Positions 8,563 through 17,740 are shown, counted from the first letter of the stretch. The stretch: 64,000 nucleotides of DNA from Brachionus plicatilis (GCA_010279815.1 QEOQ01000533.1:362778-426777), one strand, 5' to 3'. The notes: a model not told the origin generated them from the letters alone. Made by a program: numbers and translations.

Positions 8563-9793
8563 TTATTTGGAGTGTGTATAGTTTAAACGTTGTGGGGGTC
8601 TCCTATCCCTCTTAACCCTGATAGATTCATGGGCTCTTCTTTGTACATTCCTTAACAGACGTTTCGTTGCAGCATTAGGGACGAACGTTTCGTCGTCGCT
8701 TGAACCACCACTTTCCGTAGTTGTCATGGGATTCTATCTTTCTTGTAACGTTACCTTAGCTCTCTCGACTAGTTTTTTGGCTGCCAGGGTTTTCAGATTC
8801 ACCCTCTTACTTTTCTCGTTGTTTGATTTCGTTGCCAGGCTATTTTCAGTCTCAATTTCGTGTTTTCCAAAATGCCTCTTTAACCTGTTCCTGTGAACAA
8901 TGAGTCGCTTCCTTTTAGAATTCAAGGATCTCATCTTGTAATTTACGTTGTTGAACACACTTTCTACAACGTAGGGGCCTGTCCAACTGAAAGTGAATTT
9001 TTTACACTGCCCCTTTTTAACAACGTCGTTATGGACCCAAACGAGATCCCCAACTTTGAGCTTGGCTGCTGTCACGTTACGATCGTAGTTTAGTTTCATT
9101 CGACGAATTTTTACGTCTCTATTCGCCCTAACTCTTTCGTATGCCGATTTTAATTTTGATTTCAATTTGTCGGCATACTCGCCCGGTGAAACCGGAACGT
9201 TTATGATCGGGTCTTTGTAAATGAGGTCTAAAGGCATTTTAGCATCGCGGCCGTACATTAGTTCGATCGGTGTCGACCCCGTCGTTGAATGAACTGCAGT
9301 ATTGTACGCTAAGCTTAAGACGTCCAGATGCTCGTCCCAGTCGTCGTGGTCCTCATTAATGTAACAGGTGATCATGCGTTTAATAGTTCTATTAAGGCGT
9401 TCACTAATGCCGTCGGTTTGAGGGTGGAAAGGTGTAGTCCTCAATCTCTTCACATCCATAAGATTCCATATCTCTTCGATCAGTGCGGATTGGTAATTTG
9501 TTCCTTGATCGGTTAAAACTGCTTCTGGTATTCCGTGCTGGCAGATAAACTTTAAGAAGCACTTGGCCACGCTTTTTGCTTCTGCGTTTTCGAGGGCAAA
9601 AAGTTCGATCCACTTCGTGAAGTGATCTATAATGCAGAGGATGTATCTCTTATTGTTTTTGGATATTTTCAAAGGGCCTAGGATGTCTGACGTTATGATT
9701 TCTAAGGGTTTGTTCGTTATTATCGGCATTAGCTTGTCTTTGATTTTGCGACCTTTAGATGTTTTTTGGCATATTGTGCAATCTCTTATGAAC
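8563..9793 (-). CDS. Gypsy integrase (C-terminal part of pol), with C-terminal TAG
   Basis: The main ORF (9729-8734) contains the DDE core. The first D is in ITSDILGPL and the second in LTDQGTNY. The E is in DGISERLNRT, 35 residues after the second D, as expected. The GPY/F motif FSWTGPYVVES follows. Upstream codons to 9794 (FIRDCTICQKTSKGRK) are the CC half of the HHCC zinc-binding domain, cut off by the hAT insertion. At 8734-8736 a TAG interrupts the frame. The same frame then continues for 56 codons (NPMTTTESGGSSDDETF...RRPPQRLNYTHSK-stop, 8563), matching the usual SGR.RKPPxRL end of Gypsy pol. So the TAG is either a recent mutation or is read through. Confidence 0.85.
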
Positions 9794-9812
9794 GTCTTAA
9801 TTAGTGATGGGA

Positions 9813-9945
9813 GTTTTCTTGGTTTTTTTGGTTTCCCAAAATTAGTATGCTAAAATTTTGGTTAACCAAAATTAGGAAACCAACTTTTGGTAAAACCAAA
9901 TTTAGCAAACCAATGATTAAGCAGACCTGGTTGGTATTAGTTTCA
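9813..9945. repeat. hAT left subterminal motif cluster
   Basis: There are several copies of TTTGGTTT and its complement AACCAAA within 130 bp of the left end. Similar motifs lie near the right end. Such clusters are the usual binding sites of hAT transposases (established for Ac-type elements); the role here is inferred. Confidence 0.55.
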
Positions 9946-10046
9946 AAAAAAAAAAGACAAAAATAACTTCAAATAATTTATTTTATTCTTAATTTTATTT
10001 ATCTTCATTCTAAGAGTCCAAAAAAATTAACAAAAAAAAGAGAAAA

Positions 10047-10613
10047 TTACAAATTCCGATTTTCGTATATAAACATTATTTTTTCAAAATTTGTAATAGA
10101 AAGTCTATTTCTTCGGTCCCATAATTGATATCCGGCATGTGAGAAAAACCTCTCGCTTGAAACACTAGTAGCCGGTGTAGCTAAAATTGCGCAAGCTAAG
10201 CTTGAAAGAATTGGAAACTCATGCTTTTTTTCTTTCCAATAAACCAAAATATCTTCATTATGTTCGTCCGCTAAATAATTTTTTATCTCTTTTCTTATAT
10301 TTAGACTTTCTTCACAATCTTCATTATCAGTGTCCGAATCTGAATCAAAGCTAAGCTTTTTTTTTAGACAGTTGATCTTATTGACTTGTTCTTCTTTAGT
10401 TTTTGAAATAATTTGATCAAATTTTTTGGATTTGAATAAATCCATTAAGTAACTCTTAGCCTTTTTTAAACATTCACTTCTGAGTTCAGGAGTTACAAAA
10501 TCGAACTTTTTATAAAAAGGATTAAGAAACGTTGAGGCTAAAATTAATGGATTACTTTCCAAATCATAATCTCGTAAATAGTCTGAGTAACAAGATTTAA
10601 GATAGACTTTCAA
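10047..10613 (-). pseudogene. hAT transposase, C-terminal part
   Basis: The 188 residues include an acidic stretch (SDSDTDNEDCEES) and the hAT dimerisation region: YWKEKKHEFPILSSLACAILATPATSVSSERFFSHAG, with the conserved catalytic SSER. It ends ..NRLSITNFEKIMFIYENRNL. Compared with the family's usual 600-700 residues, about 100-150 residues between this part and the upstream ORF are missing. The frames do not join, which indicates an internal deletion near 10614-10640. Confidence 0.8.
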
Positions 10614-10626
10614 ATCTTATAAACTT

Positions 10627-11565
10627 TCAAAGCTGCAAAACGTGCCCCATACACCGTATCGGTTCTTGTTGAAAATTCAAGTTTAAGGCTGCTCTTCTAA
10701 CGTTAGCTGCATTATCTGTAGCTATCGAAAAAACTTTATCCTTTAAATCAAAATTATCTAGAATCTCTAAAATTGCATTCTTTATAGAATCAGCGGTGTG
10801 ACTAATAACATTTTTAAATCCTAATGCGATAGACTTTAATTTAAAATTATCTAAATAATGACATGTGAGACTCATGTAATTATAATTCTGACAGGACGTC
10901 CAACTATCAGTTGTTAAACTTACAAAATTTGCTGATGATAAATTATTATGCACAGCTCTTTTTCTTTCATGGTGAAAGTCATCTAATAGTTTTCCTAATT
11001 TTTTTCTACTTGGTATCTCATATTTACTGTTTAGAGAACTAACAAAATCCTTAAAAGATTCGTTCTCAACTATCAAAAATGGCAAAAAAGAGAGAATAAT
11101 ACAAAGCAAAAGAGCCCTATCAATTTTTTCTTGATCAATGTTTTCATTTTCTTTTCTCCTTGGTTTTTTGTTATGTTTGATTGAATGGATTGTTTCGAGA
11201 TGATGCATCAAGTTTGTTTTCGATGTTGTTTTTAGATAATACTTGTTTAAGTTGTTCTTTTTACATTCTTTACATTGAATCATTTGAATTTGTGTGTTAT
11301 TCTTAGAGGTTACCAATACCTCTTCGAAATTTGTCTTTAAGATTTCTGATAAATTTGATTGTAAAGTTTCGATCTCGTCTGAGCTAGAACCGTCATTGAT
11401 CTCAATTGTTTCCACTTGGTTGGATGGTATTGAAGTGTTAGATGAAGCCGATGAGACTTGGGTATTTTCTCTAGATGCATCAGCCTGATTTGGACCATTC
11501 AATACACTTGACAATGTATTCCGGCGCCTTTTTTGAGACGGGGTATCAATTTTAACGTTACTCAT
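10627..11565 (-). pseudogene. hAT transposase, N-terminal part with BED finger
   Basis: The 312 residues begin with a basic/serine-rich leader (KRRRN). A BED-type zinc finger follows (about 98-130; CKEC...HHLETIH). Catalytic-core segments come next: FVSLTTDSWTS (first D) and FSIATDNAANVRRAA (second D), then ...CMGHVLQL-stop. It lies 73 nt inside the element's coding end and reads in the same direction as the C-terminal part. This BED-plus-RNase-H-like layout is diagnostic of hAT transposases. The stop after HVLQL coincides with the internal deletion. Confidence 0.85.
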
Positions 11566-11881
11566 TTAGTATTGCTAGTTGTGTGTTATATTAAAATTTT
11601 TTTAAGTCTTTAAATTAGTTTAAATAATTTAAAAGTAGAATCAACAGTTGGATATTTCACACCTCAACAGTTGTTAAAGCCAGCCTTATTTTTATAAGTA
11701 CATTCAAAATAAACATTTCTTTATTTACTTTTGTCGAAAATGAATCTTAAAAAAAGACTGGATTGATCAAAATAACAAGCTACTTGAAAATTTAGGGTAA
11801 GGATTTTTTCTTAATTTTAGCAATTTTTGGTTTGCCAGGTTTGCTAATTTTGGTTTGCTTATAATTTGGTTTAACAATTTT

Positions 11882-11934
11882 GGTTTGCTTATTTTTTGGC
11901 AAACCAAATTGGTTTGCCAAAAAATAAGCAAACC
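11882..11934. repeat. Near-perfect 53-bp palindrome in hAT right subterminal region
   Basis: GGTTTGCTTATTTTTTGGCA... reads as its own reverse complement apart from the centre base. The arms contain the same GGTTTGC motif that is repeated near both ends of the hAT element. It can form a long hairpin. Confidence 0.85.
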
Positions 11935-11975
11935 AGACCAACCAGGTCTGGTATTGGCCCATCACTAGTCTTAAT

Positions 11976-12450
11976 GTCCTCGTAGTATTTGGGCCAGAAG
12001 AATTTTTTCCTTATTCTATTAAAAGTTTTCTCTGTTTTTAGGTGTCCGCTTAATTTTGATGCGTGTTCTTGTTGCATGATTAATCCACGTTCGCTTGCGG
12101 GTACTACTAGTTGTGCGATTTTGCTGTCACTTTTGACTCTGTATCCCCATCCAATTTGAATTCGTTCCATGAATTGATATAGAACTTTTTCTCTGGGTTT
12201 TCGAAGTTTTCGATAATTGGTCTCTCAGCGTTGTTTTTGAGGAGGTTTTTGAACCATGTAATATTCGGGTCGCTTGCCTGGTAATTTTGGTCATCGGTAT
12301 CCTTAAAAAGGATTGCGTTTATTGTTTCAACGTCGTTTTCGAATAGGTGGTTAATCAGGAGGTCACCGAATCAGGAGGTCTTCTTGAATTTCATTGTTTT
12401 CTTCTTTCAGTGACCACCGCGAGAGGCTGTCAACGTTTTGATGTTTTGTA
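11976..12450 (-). pseudogene. Gypsy RNase H end and HHCC half, disrupted
   Basis: On the minus strand, KHQNVDSLSRWSLKEENNE is the usual N..ADSLSR end of RNase H/tether. It is followed by QEDLLI, a frame change, and then NHLFENDVETINAILF... to FMERIQIGWGYRV... and HASKLSGHLKTEKTFNRIRKKFFWPKYYEDIKT (the HH half of HHCC). The frame change coincides with a local duplication of ATCAGGAGGTC (about 12357-12379). Most of RNase H is missing between the RT ORF and KHQNVDSLSRW. The downstream CC half lies beyond the hAT insertion. Confidence 0.75.
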
Positions 12451-13570
12451 CCTTTGCGGGTAAATCAGGTATTGAAAGGACTCGGTCTGACGTTAAGTGG
12501 CTGCGTAGGGTCTGAAATGCTATTTCGCACTCTGGTGTCCATTTAAACTCCGAATCTTTCTCGTTAAGTTTATGAAGAGGGGCTGCTATCTTTGAGAAAT
12601 TTTTTATGAATTTTCTGTAATACGACGCTAGACCGACGAAGCTTGATACTTGGTCGACGTTTTTGGGCCTATTGTATCTAAGGAGTGCTTCGATCTTTTT
12701 TGGTGAAAGGGCGATTGTACCATTTGAAATGACGTGTCCGAGGTATTCGATTGACATTTCGAAAAATGAGCACTTCGTAGATTTTATTTTCAGGCAGTTC
12801 TTCCTAATTACGTCAAGTACTTCTTGGATATGTTTGTAGTGGTCTTCGACTGATTCTGAGAATATAATGATGTCGTCAAGGTAGACCATGCAGGACTTTC
12901 CGATGAGGTCTTTGAAAATTTCGTTCATGAAACGTTGGAAAGTTGCTCCTGAGTTGGTTAAGCCCATTAGAACTACTTTGAACTCGAAATGTCCAAATTC
13001 GCAACTGAATGCGGTGTATTTTTGGGAATTTGGGTCCATTTTGATCTGAAAGTAGCCCGAGGCAAAGTCGATTTTTGAAAATATTCTGGCATTTTTTAGG
13101 CTGTTTAGCATGACGTCGATGCGAGGAAGTGGGTAGCTGTCCTTGACGGTGAGACTGTTTAGTTTTCTGTAGTCTATTGTGAGTCTCATGCTTCCGTCGC
13201 ATTTTTTGACTAGGTGGACCGGTGATGAATACGGTGATTTGCTGTCTATTATCAGGCCTCCTTCCTTAAGTTCGTAAACTAATCGTTTGAACTCTTCGCG
13301 TTTCGCGTATGGTACAGGTCTCGGTTTGATGTTGAAGGGTGTCTTGTCTGTGAGTTCAATCTTGTGTTTCATTAAGTTTGTAGGGGTGAGGTCCTTCAGC
13401 CTGTTAGCTGTGACGTCTATGATTACCTCCGCGATTTTGTTTTTATATTCGTTGGTCAGACGTTGTTCGATTTGTGTTCTTGAATCTTCCAGAAAGTTGA
13501 CCGAGTAGTCGTTGTCCATTTCCTCTTCGTTGTATTGCAGTTCGTCCAATCTCTCGCTAAGTTTGTCCAT
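12407..13570 (-). CDS. Gypsy reverse transcriptase domain of pol
   Basis: Residues about 60-310 form a complete Gypsy RT: the YSSPVHLVKKCDGSMRLTIDYR block, the KIDFASGYFQI block, and catalytic YLDDIIIFS. The thumb/connection YLGHVISNGTI...SFVGLASYYRKFIKNFSKIAAPL and FKWTPECEIAFQTL follow. After SIPDLPAKVQ (about 12450) the frame enters an out-of-frame remainder because RNase H has been deleted. The ORF begins with ATG at 13568-13570, directly after a TAA that ends the protease frame. Both are in the same frame, so gag, protease and RT were one open frame separated by single stops. Confidence 0.9.
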   Translation of the reverse strand: MDKLSERLDELQYNEEEMDNDYSVNFLEDSRTQIEQRLTNEYKNKIAEVIIDVTANRLKDLTPTNLMKHKIELTDKTPFNIKPRPVPYAKREEFKRLVYELKEGGLIIDSKSPYSSPVHLVKKCDGSMRLTIDYRKLNSLTVKDSYPLPRIDVMLNSLKNARIFSKIDFASGYFQIKMDPNSQKYTAFSCEFGHFEFKVVLMGLTNSGATFQRFMNEIFKDLIGKSCMVYLDDIIIFSESVEDHYKHIQEVLDVIRKNCLKIKSTKCSFFEMSIEYLGHVISNGTIALSPKKIEALLRYNRPKNVDQVSSFVGLASYYRKFIKNFSKIAAPLHKLNEKDSEFKWTPECEIAFQTLRSHLTSDRVLSIPDLPAKVQNIKTLTASRGGH

Positions 13571-13867
13571 TTAGTCTTTGGTGACGTTGAATTTTCGCAA
13601 TACTTCTAAACCCATTAAACAATCGCTGATTAAATTTTTAATGACTATAACTTCTGAATGTAGAGTTTGGTTTCCTAACGTTAATTTGATTTTTGATTTA
13701 CCTATTGTTTGTGTTGGTGAGCCGTTGGCAGTTAGTAAAAGTTTATTAGATGGTCTAACGTAAAGTCTGAGTTTTGAGGCTAAGTTTTGGTTGATAATTG
13801 TGTATTTTGTTCCGGTGTCTAATAAAAATTTTACGTTAGATCCATTTATTTTGAATGTGCTAGTGAG
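13571..13867 (-). CDS. Gypsy aspartic protease
   Basis: The 98-codon frame lies between the gag stop (TGA 13868-13870) and TAA 13571-13573. It reads FKINGSNVKFLLDTGTKYTIINQNLA (catalytic DTG), a middle strand region with LTANGSPT, and the closing CLMGLEVLRKFNV, equivalent to the ILG motif of retroviral-type proteases. There is no start codon of its own. It is in frame with gag upstream and RT downstream, so expression requires read-through of the stops or restored codons. Confidence 0.85.
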   Translation of the reverse strand, partial: LTSTFKINGSNVKFLLDTGTKYTIINQNLASKLRLYVRPSNKLLLTANGSPTQTIGKSKIKLTLGNQTLHSEVIVIKNLISDCLMGLEVLRKFNVTKD

Positions 13868-14452
13868 TCAGAATTTTCGATGCGGTTGTTGAACCACATT
13901 TACCGGCGAGATAGAAGTCTCTCTCGGCTGGTTGTTTTTCGTGTATCTGCTGCGTGGGCAATCTGAACGTTTGTGGCCTACCTTTCCGCAGTTAAAGCAT
14001 CTAATTTGTTGTTCGAAAGTGACTTTGTTGTGGTGGTTTGTTTGCCAGTTTTCTTCAACGTTTAAGCCGAGTGCCTCTTCGTATCTGCTTGCTAATTCGA
14101 TTATTTCATTTAGGCTTGTAAACGTTGGTCTGGAAACTTTAAGCTTCACGTGTATTTCTGGGGTCGCTAGGCCTTCGATGAACTGGTCTGCGATGTATGT
14201 TTCGAGGACGTTTCTGCTAACCTCCGGGAATGCTTTAGTTGCCAACATGCGTAGTTGTGTTGCAAACAGGAAAACGTTTTCGTTATTGAGCTGTCTTCTG
14301 TCTAGGAATGCTTTTTTGACATTGGCCTTGTCTCTTCGTTCGTATAGTTGTAGGAGGATTGCCTTAAGTTGTTCGTAAGCCCATGCTTGATCGTCGCTGA
14401 ATGTGTGAAATTCGACGTTCCTTCTACAAATCGGGTTCAGTTTCAGAAGCAT
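13868..14452 (-). CDS. Gypsy gag with CCHC zinc knuckle
   Basis: The 194 residues have a Gypsy-type capsid region (about 20-125: WAYEQLKAILLQLYERRDK.., VFLFATQLRMLATKAFPE.., IADQFIEGL...). One zinc knuckle follows, CFNCGKVGHKRSDC (CX2CX4HX4C), with a basic/proline C-terminus. The same frame is open upstream of the first ATG through RTTRYLAPKPREFSPETDVINEWIRNFETFFRI into the LTR at 14581. The true N-terminus is therefore upstream or lost. No leader region separates LTR and gag. The gag stop is TGA, in frame with protease. Confidence 0.85.
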   Translation of the reverse strand: MLLKLNPICRRNVEFHTFSDDQAWAYEQLKAILLQLYERRDKANVKKAFLDRRQLNNENVFLFATQLRMLATKAFPEVSRNVLETYIADQFIEGLATPEIHVKLKVSRPTFTSLNEIIELASRYEEALGLNVEENWQTNHHNKVTFEQQIRCFNCGKVGHKRSDCPRSRYTKNNQPRETSISPVNVVQQPHRKF

Positions 14453-14580
14453 GATGTCTTTCTTGTTCTCTGTGATGTTGTTGATCCTGAAAAACGTTTC
14501 GAAATTTCGGATCCATTCGTTAATAACGTCCGTTTCAGGACTGAATTCTCTTGGTTTTGGTGCTAGGTAGCGGGTAGTTC

Positions 14581-14771
14581 TGTAACGGGGGAGGATTTGC
14601 CCGTTAGGAGAATATATAAAATAAAAGAAAAGAAGAGAAGAGACGTTGGATTTAAGAAACCTTTATTCAAATAAAAAAACTTCTAATAATAAAAGAAAAA
14701 CTTATCTCTTATAGTACGTTCCTGACTATTTGGGGAGTTTGTTTTGTTCTCCTAGCAAACTCTCCATTGCA
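14581..14771 (-). repeat. 5' LTR of the Gypsy element
   Basis: 191 bp, paired with 7611-7800. On the coding strand it carries a TATA-like CTATAAGAGATAAG and AATAAAGG. It ends ...CCCCGTTACA next to gag codons. No TGG-type primer-binding site follows. Confidence 0.8.
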
Positions 14772-14879
14772 TATAACTTAAAGTTTAAAATTAAAATAAA
14801 GGATGAATATTTAAATTTAAATTCTTTTCCTATCGATTAAAATAAATTTTGAAGAAGAAAAGAATTACTTTTTCTATAA

Positions 14880-15327
14880 TTACAAATGGTTGACAAGCCA
14901 AGCTTAACCGAGAAAACTCTTCTGACTTCAAGAGAGATTTCTCTAGCACTTGTGGAACCATTCGAAATTTCAATTTGGTTCTAAAAACAAAATTTATATT
15001 AATTGGTAGAGTAAGAAAAAAAAATTACTCTAATAAATTCTTTTATAACAGCAGTCACTTTTTGAGAACTGCTTTATCAACGAACGAAATATCCCCTATA
15101 AAGGCCTTTTGTCTTTTTTTTAAGACGGTATTGTCTTGCTCTGACTGCCTTTATTTGAATTAACTTTTAAATTTAAATTTATTTAAATTTACTTCAAGTG
15201 TTGGAATAATTTCTGCAGGATACATTTCAATTGCTTTTTTCCGTATTTCTGAAGCCTTTTCTCCTTTTATTGTTAATTTCTTTACTAATTCTGAAATTTT
15301 TACCATTGTTACCTTGCGAAAATTCAT
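14880..15327 (-). pseudogene. Tc1/mariner-like transposase, N-terminal half
   Basis: Minus-strand exons can be read. MNFRKVTMVKISELVKKLTIKGEKASEIRKKAIEMYPAE..PTLE is followed by a probable 46-nt GT...AG intron, then RQYRLKKRQKAFIGDISFVD. After another AT-rich intron ending TTTTTAG comes NQIEISNGSTSAREISLEVRRVFSVKLGLSTICNYR, a helix-turn-helix DNA-binding stretch typical of Tc1-like transposases. The gene then runs into the Gypsy insertion at 14771. Its catalytic half is at 5890-6692. Its start is only 62 bp from the start of the divergent gene at 15389. Confidence 0.65.
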
Positions 15328-15388
15328 TTTTTTTTTAATTTTTAGATTCTAAATTTAGATAAATTGTTGTAAAAAAATTTAATTAGAT
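15328..15388. promoter_or_regulatory. Candidate shared promoter between divergent genes
   Basis: Sixty bases separate the ATG of the mariner-like transposase (minus) from the ATG of the unknown gene (plus). It is AT-rich with TTTTTTTAATTTTTAG and TTAGATAAATTG stretches. Role inferred only from the divergent arrangement. Confidence 0.3.
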
Positions 15389-16606
15389 ATGCAAATGCCA
15401 CCAAAGAAAGTTGAAAACAAGAATTGTATTTTGGTTAGAGTTTTAAGAAACCAGGCAAATTTAGGAAATGGTCTGAGAGCTATCTCAAATTATTTTGGAT
15501 CAGTCTGTTATATACCAACAGAAGACTGTAAATCTTTTAATAATTTTAAAGAAGTAATATATTTTAAATTTTATAATCTTTTTATTAATTTATTATCAAA
15601 GTTTGAAATAAATGGTGTAATCACTGTTGTTATTCACAATAAGAAAAAAAAATTTGAGGTCCTGGCTGAGCTTTTAGATTAGGTTTTAAATGAAAAGCCA
15701 GGATTGTTGATTAGTGAAATCGGCGAATCACAGCTGACGGTCACATCTAGAACATCTCGATCGGAAGTTGACCATAATGGACCAACAGAAACTGATGAAA
15801 ATGGACCAAACGATGACTGATCTGCGACATTGTCAAGAAAACGGATGCTCCCTTTATCAAAATCTTTTGAAATGCTTTCGTTTCGTGATAATCGGGATTG
15901 GTCAAGCCAGAATAACCAGAAAAATTGCTTGAATCTTGTGGAAAGAATAGCAAGTGACTATTTTGATAATCACCAAAAACTAATTTTTTGTTTATATTTC
16001 ATAAGATTTTTTATATTCTTTTAAAAGCTATTAAAAAAAATGGAAAGAATGGAAAAATACCTAGAATGTCTTCCAAAAATCTTAACTGTAAAATTTCTGT
16101 CAAAATTTATTAAATCTAATTAATTTTTTTAAGTGTATGGCTTCCAATCAAAATCTAATTTTCTAAAAGAGTACACCTGAAATAATTGTACCAAAAAATA
16201 ACTTCAATGAAGTTATGACTGAGTCATCAAGGGAAAGCGATGATGAAAAAGTAAAACATGATGCATTACCAAAAGTAATTTAAGTTAAAAATGTTAAAAC
16301 TAAATAAATTAATTGCGATAGGATCATGATACACAACACCGACCTTATTTTAAGGCACTATTGCTTATATTTATTAATTTGGAAATTCCAGAACGTTCGA
16401 TTCATCTTGGATTGGAAAAGATAAATATTGAATTTTCAAATACAATTGTAAAAATTAAAGGCAATAAAAAGATTGAATTGTTATTTTAAATTTAATATGT
16501 TATTTAAGAAATATTTGAAGCAGAATCTACGCTCAAAAGAGTAAGCAATTGGAAAAAAATGTGGTTCTATTGTGTAAATGCTAGGAAAAAAATGAAAAAA
16601 CAATAA
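15389..16606 (+). pseudogene. Unrecognised multi-exon gene, degenerate, divergent from transposase
   Basis: The first 97 codons (15389-15682) read MQMPPKKVENKNCILVRVLR...GSVCYIPTEDCKSF... The frame continues past a TAG through EKPGLLISEIGESQLTVTSRTSR..NGPTETDENGPNDD, a second stop, and KRMLPLSKSFEMLSF. Later coding-like pieces look like separate exons: TPEIIVPKNNFNEVMTESSRESDDEKVKHDALPK (about 16175-16280), then QHRPYFKALLLIFINLEIPERSIHLGLEKINIEF.. (about 16330-16485, after an AG). The last is IFEAESTLKRVSNWKKMWFYCVNARKKMKKQ-stop (16512-16606). I recognise no domain. It may be a second gene of the mariner-like element or a captured host gene. Confidence 0.4.
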
Positions 16607-16710
16607 TTTTTTTTTAAATATTAATAAATATTTTAAAATTAGAATAAAAAATTTATTTCCACAAATTAATTTTATTTATTAAAATAATAATTAACAATAA
16701 TTTCGAAATC

Positions 16711-16965
16711 TGTAACCATGTGACTTAGTCACGTGATGCACTCTTTATCTTAATCTAATCTTGCTTAGTAATGATCATCTTTCTAAGTCGTGATTATGTT
16801 ATTGCTTAGTCATGATTACATTACTAATGTTCATGATCCCCCACGCGAATGAGTCCAGTATAAATACTTGATTATTTTATACTTATGATTCATCATTTCG
16901 TTTTGAATAAAAGATTTAACAACGAATCTTAGCTTCTCTTTAGTTAAGCTTTTCCTCAAGTTACA
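16711..16965. mobile_element. Solo LTR
   Basis: The 255-bp block starts TGTAAC and ends GTTACA (6-bp inverted ends, TG...CA). It contains a TATA-like GTATAAATA and an AATAAAAG signal in the expected order. It is flanked by AATC on both sides (16707-16710 and 16966-16969). No matching partner LTR is seen in the window. This is the product expected from LTR-LTR recombination of a different LTR family. Confidence 0.75.
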
Positions 16966-16969
16966 AATC

Positions 16970-17272
16970 TTTCACTGCCAAAAGCCATGACCTGGTCTTG
17001 AAAATCTCATTCAGCTCCTTAGTCTCATACTGTACAGTCTAATGGATGATTGACAATCAAAAATTCCATGACACCTTTAAGGGCTTTTTTGTTGCTAGTG
17101 AGTCAGTTTTTATCCTCATCCTTTTCATTACTGGTATGGTACAAATGGATACAGGCTTTTACTTTTGGTGTTCGCTTAAATTCAACCAAACAGATTCGGC
17201 AGTTACCACCCCTTGCTAGACGTTCATGATAGCAAAATCTTGCTATCTCTAAACCAGCTTCAGCGAACGCCT
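16970..17272 (-). pseudogene. NDUFS1 (complex I 75-kDa subunit) fragment, copy B
   Basis: On the minus strand it reads [29 protein letters not shown]..., then ...[44 protein letters not shown]. This covers the [2Fe-2S] stretch and DCPxCDQGGEC motif of the NADH dehydrogenase 75-kDa subunit. The second cysteine codon is TGA, exactly as in copy A at 5656-5822, and the GG-to-GA change is also shared. So both derive from one already mutated ancestor. Copy B is longer (it retains the middle ~30 codons) and is inverted relative to copy A. It is bounded on its 3' side by the solo LTR insertion. Confidence 0.8.
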
Positions 17273-17279
17273 TTTTTTT

Positions 17280-17740
17280 TGAAATGTTAAATTTTTAAAA
17301 ATTATTTTTATGAATATTCTTAGAGAGTATAATTTAAAAGATAAATTATAATGGAAAAAAAATTATAAACAAATAATAATATGAAGCAAATTTTGCTCTT
17401 TTTTCTCTTTATTTATTAAAAAATATCAAAACATGTTCGTTTTTCAACTTTTTTATATACAACTTTTTTTCTAATTTTAATTTAGAAAAAAAATTTCAAA
17501 TCATATATTTTCTAAATGATTTCGGCTAGTTTATCTTAATTTAATTGTAATTTAAATTTTATATTTAAATAATTTGGATGATATTGTCGTTTTTAATAAT
17601 TAATTAAATAATTGTTTAATTAGAAAACATTTATTAAAGCGACCTCATATAAATTATTTCAACTCTTTTTATATATTAAATTGTGTTGATTTCTCTAATT
17701 CATAATTAAAGAAGAGAAAAAAAATTATTTCATTAAAGCA
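17280..17740. other. AT-rich non-coding stretch
   Basis: A/T runs without ORFs. A single GCGACCTC (about 17639) resembles the reverse complement of the GAGGTCGC-like block near 17755. Confidence 0.35.

Larger units (their letters stand above)
9802..11967 (-). mobile_element. hAT transposon nested in the Gypsy element
   Basis: The ends are TAGTGATGGG (9802-9811) and CCCATCACTA (11958-11967), a perfect 10-bp inverted pair of classic hAT type. GTCTTAAT flanks both sides (9794-9801 and 11968-11975), the 8-bp duplication typical of hAT. Removing the element and one duplication restores the Gypsy frame ..YYEDIKT-FIRDCTICQKT. Both subterminal regions are packed with GGTTTGC/GCAAACC motifs. The transposase inside is internally deleted, so this copy could move only if supplied with transposase in trans. 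Confidence 0.92.
7611..14771 (-). mobile_element. Ty3/Gypsy LTR retrotransposon, carrying a nested hAT element
   Basis: The bounds are 190/191-bp terminal repeats (7611-7800 and 14581-14771), beginning TGTAACGG and ending CCATTGCA on the plus strand. TATA on both sides (7607-7610, 14772-14775) fits a 4-bp target duplication. On the minus strand the order is gag, protease, RT, (RNase H deleted), HHCC, integrase with GPY/F, and a 3' accessory ORF, which is the Gypsy order. The two repeats differ by only two substitutions and one indel by my reading, so insertion was recent. Nevertheless the copy is dead, by RNase H deletion, hAT insertion and nonsense codons. Confidence 0.85.

Noticed and set aside
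9328..9516. Plus-strand frames opposite the Gypsy integrase, RT and gag
   Set aside because: Antisense shadows of clearly assigned minus-strand retroelement domains.
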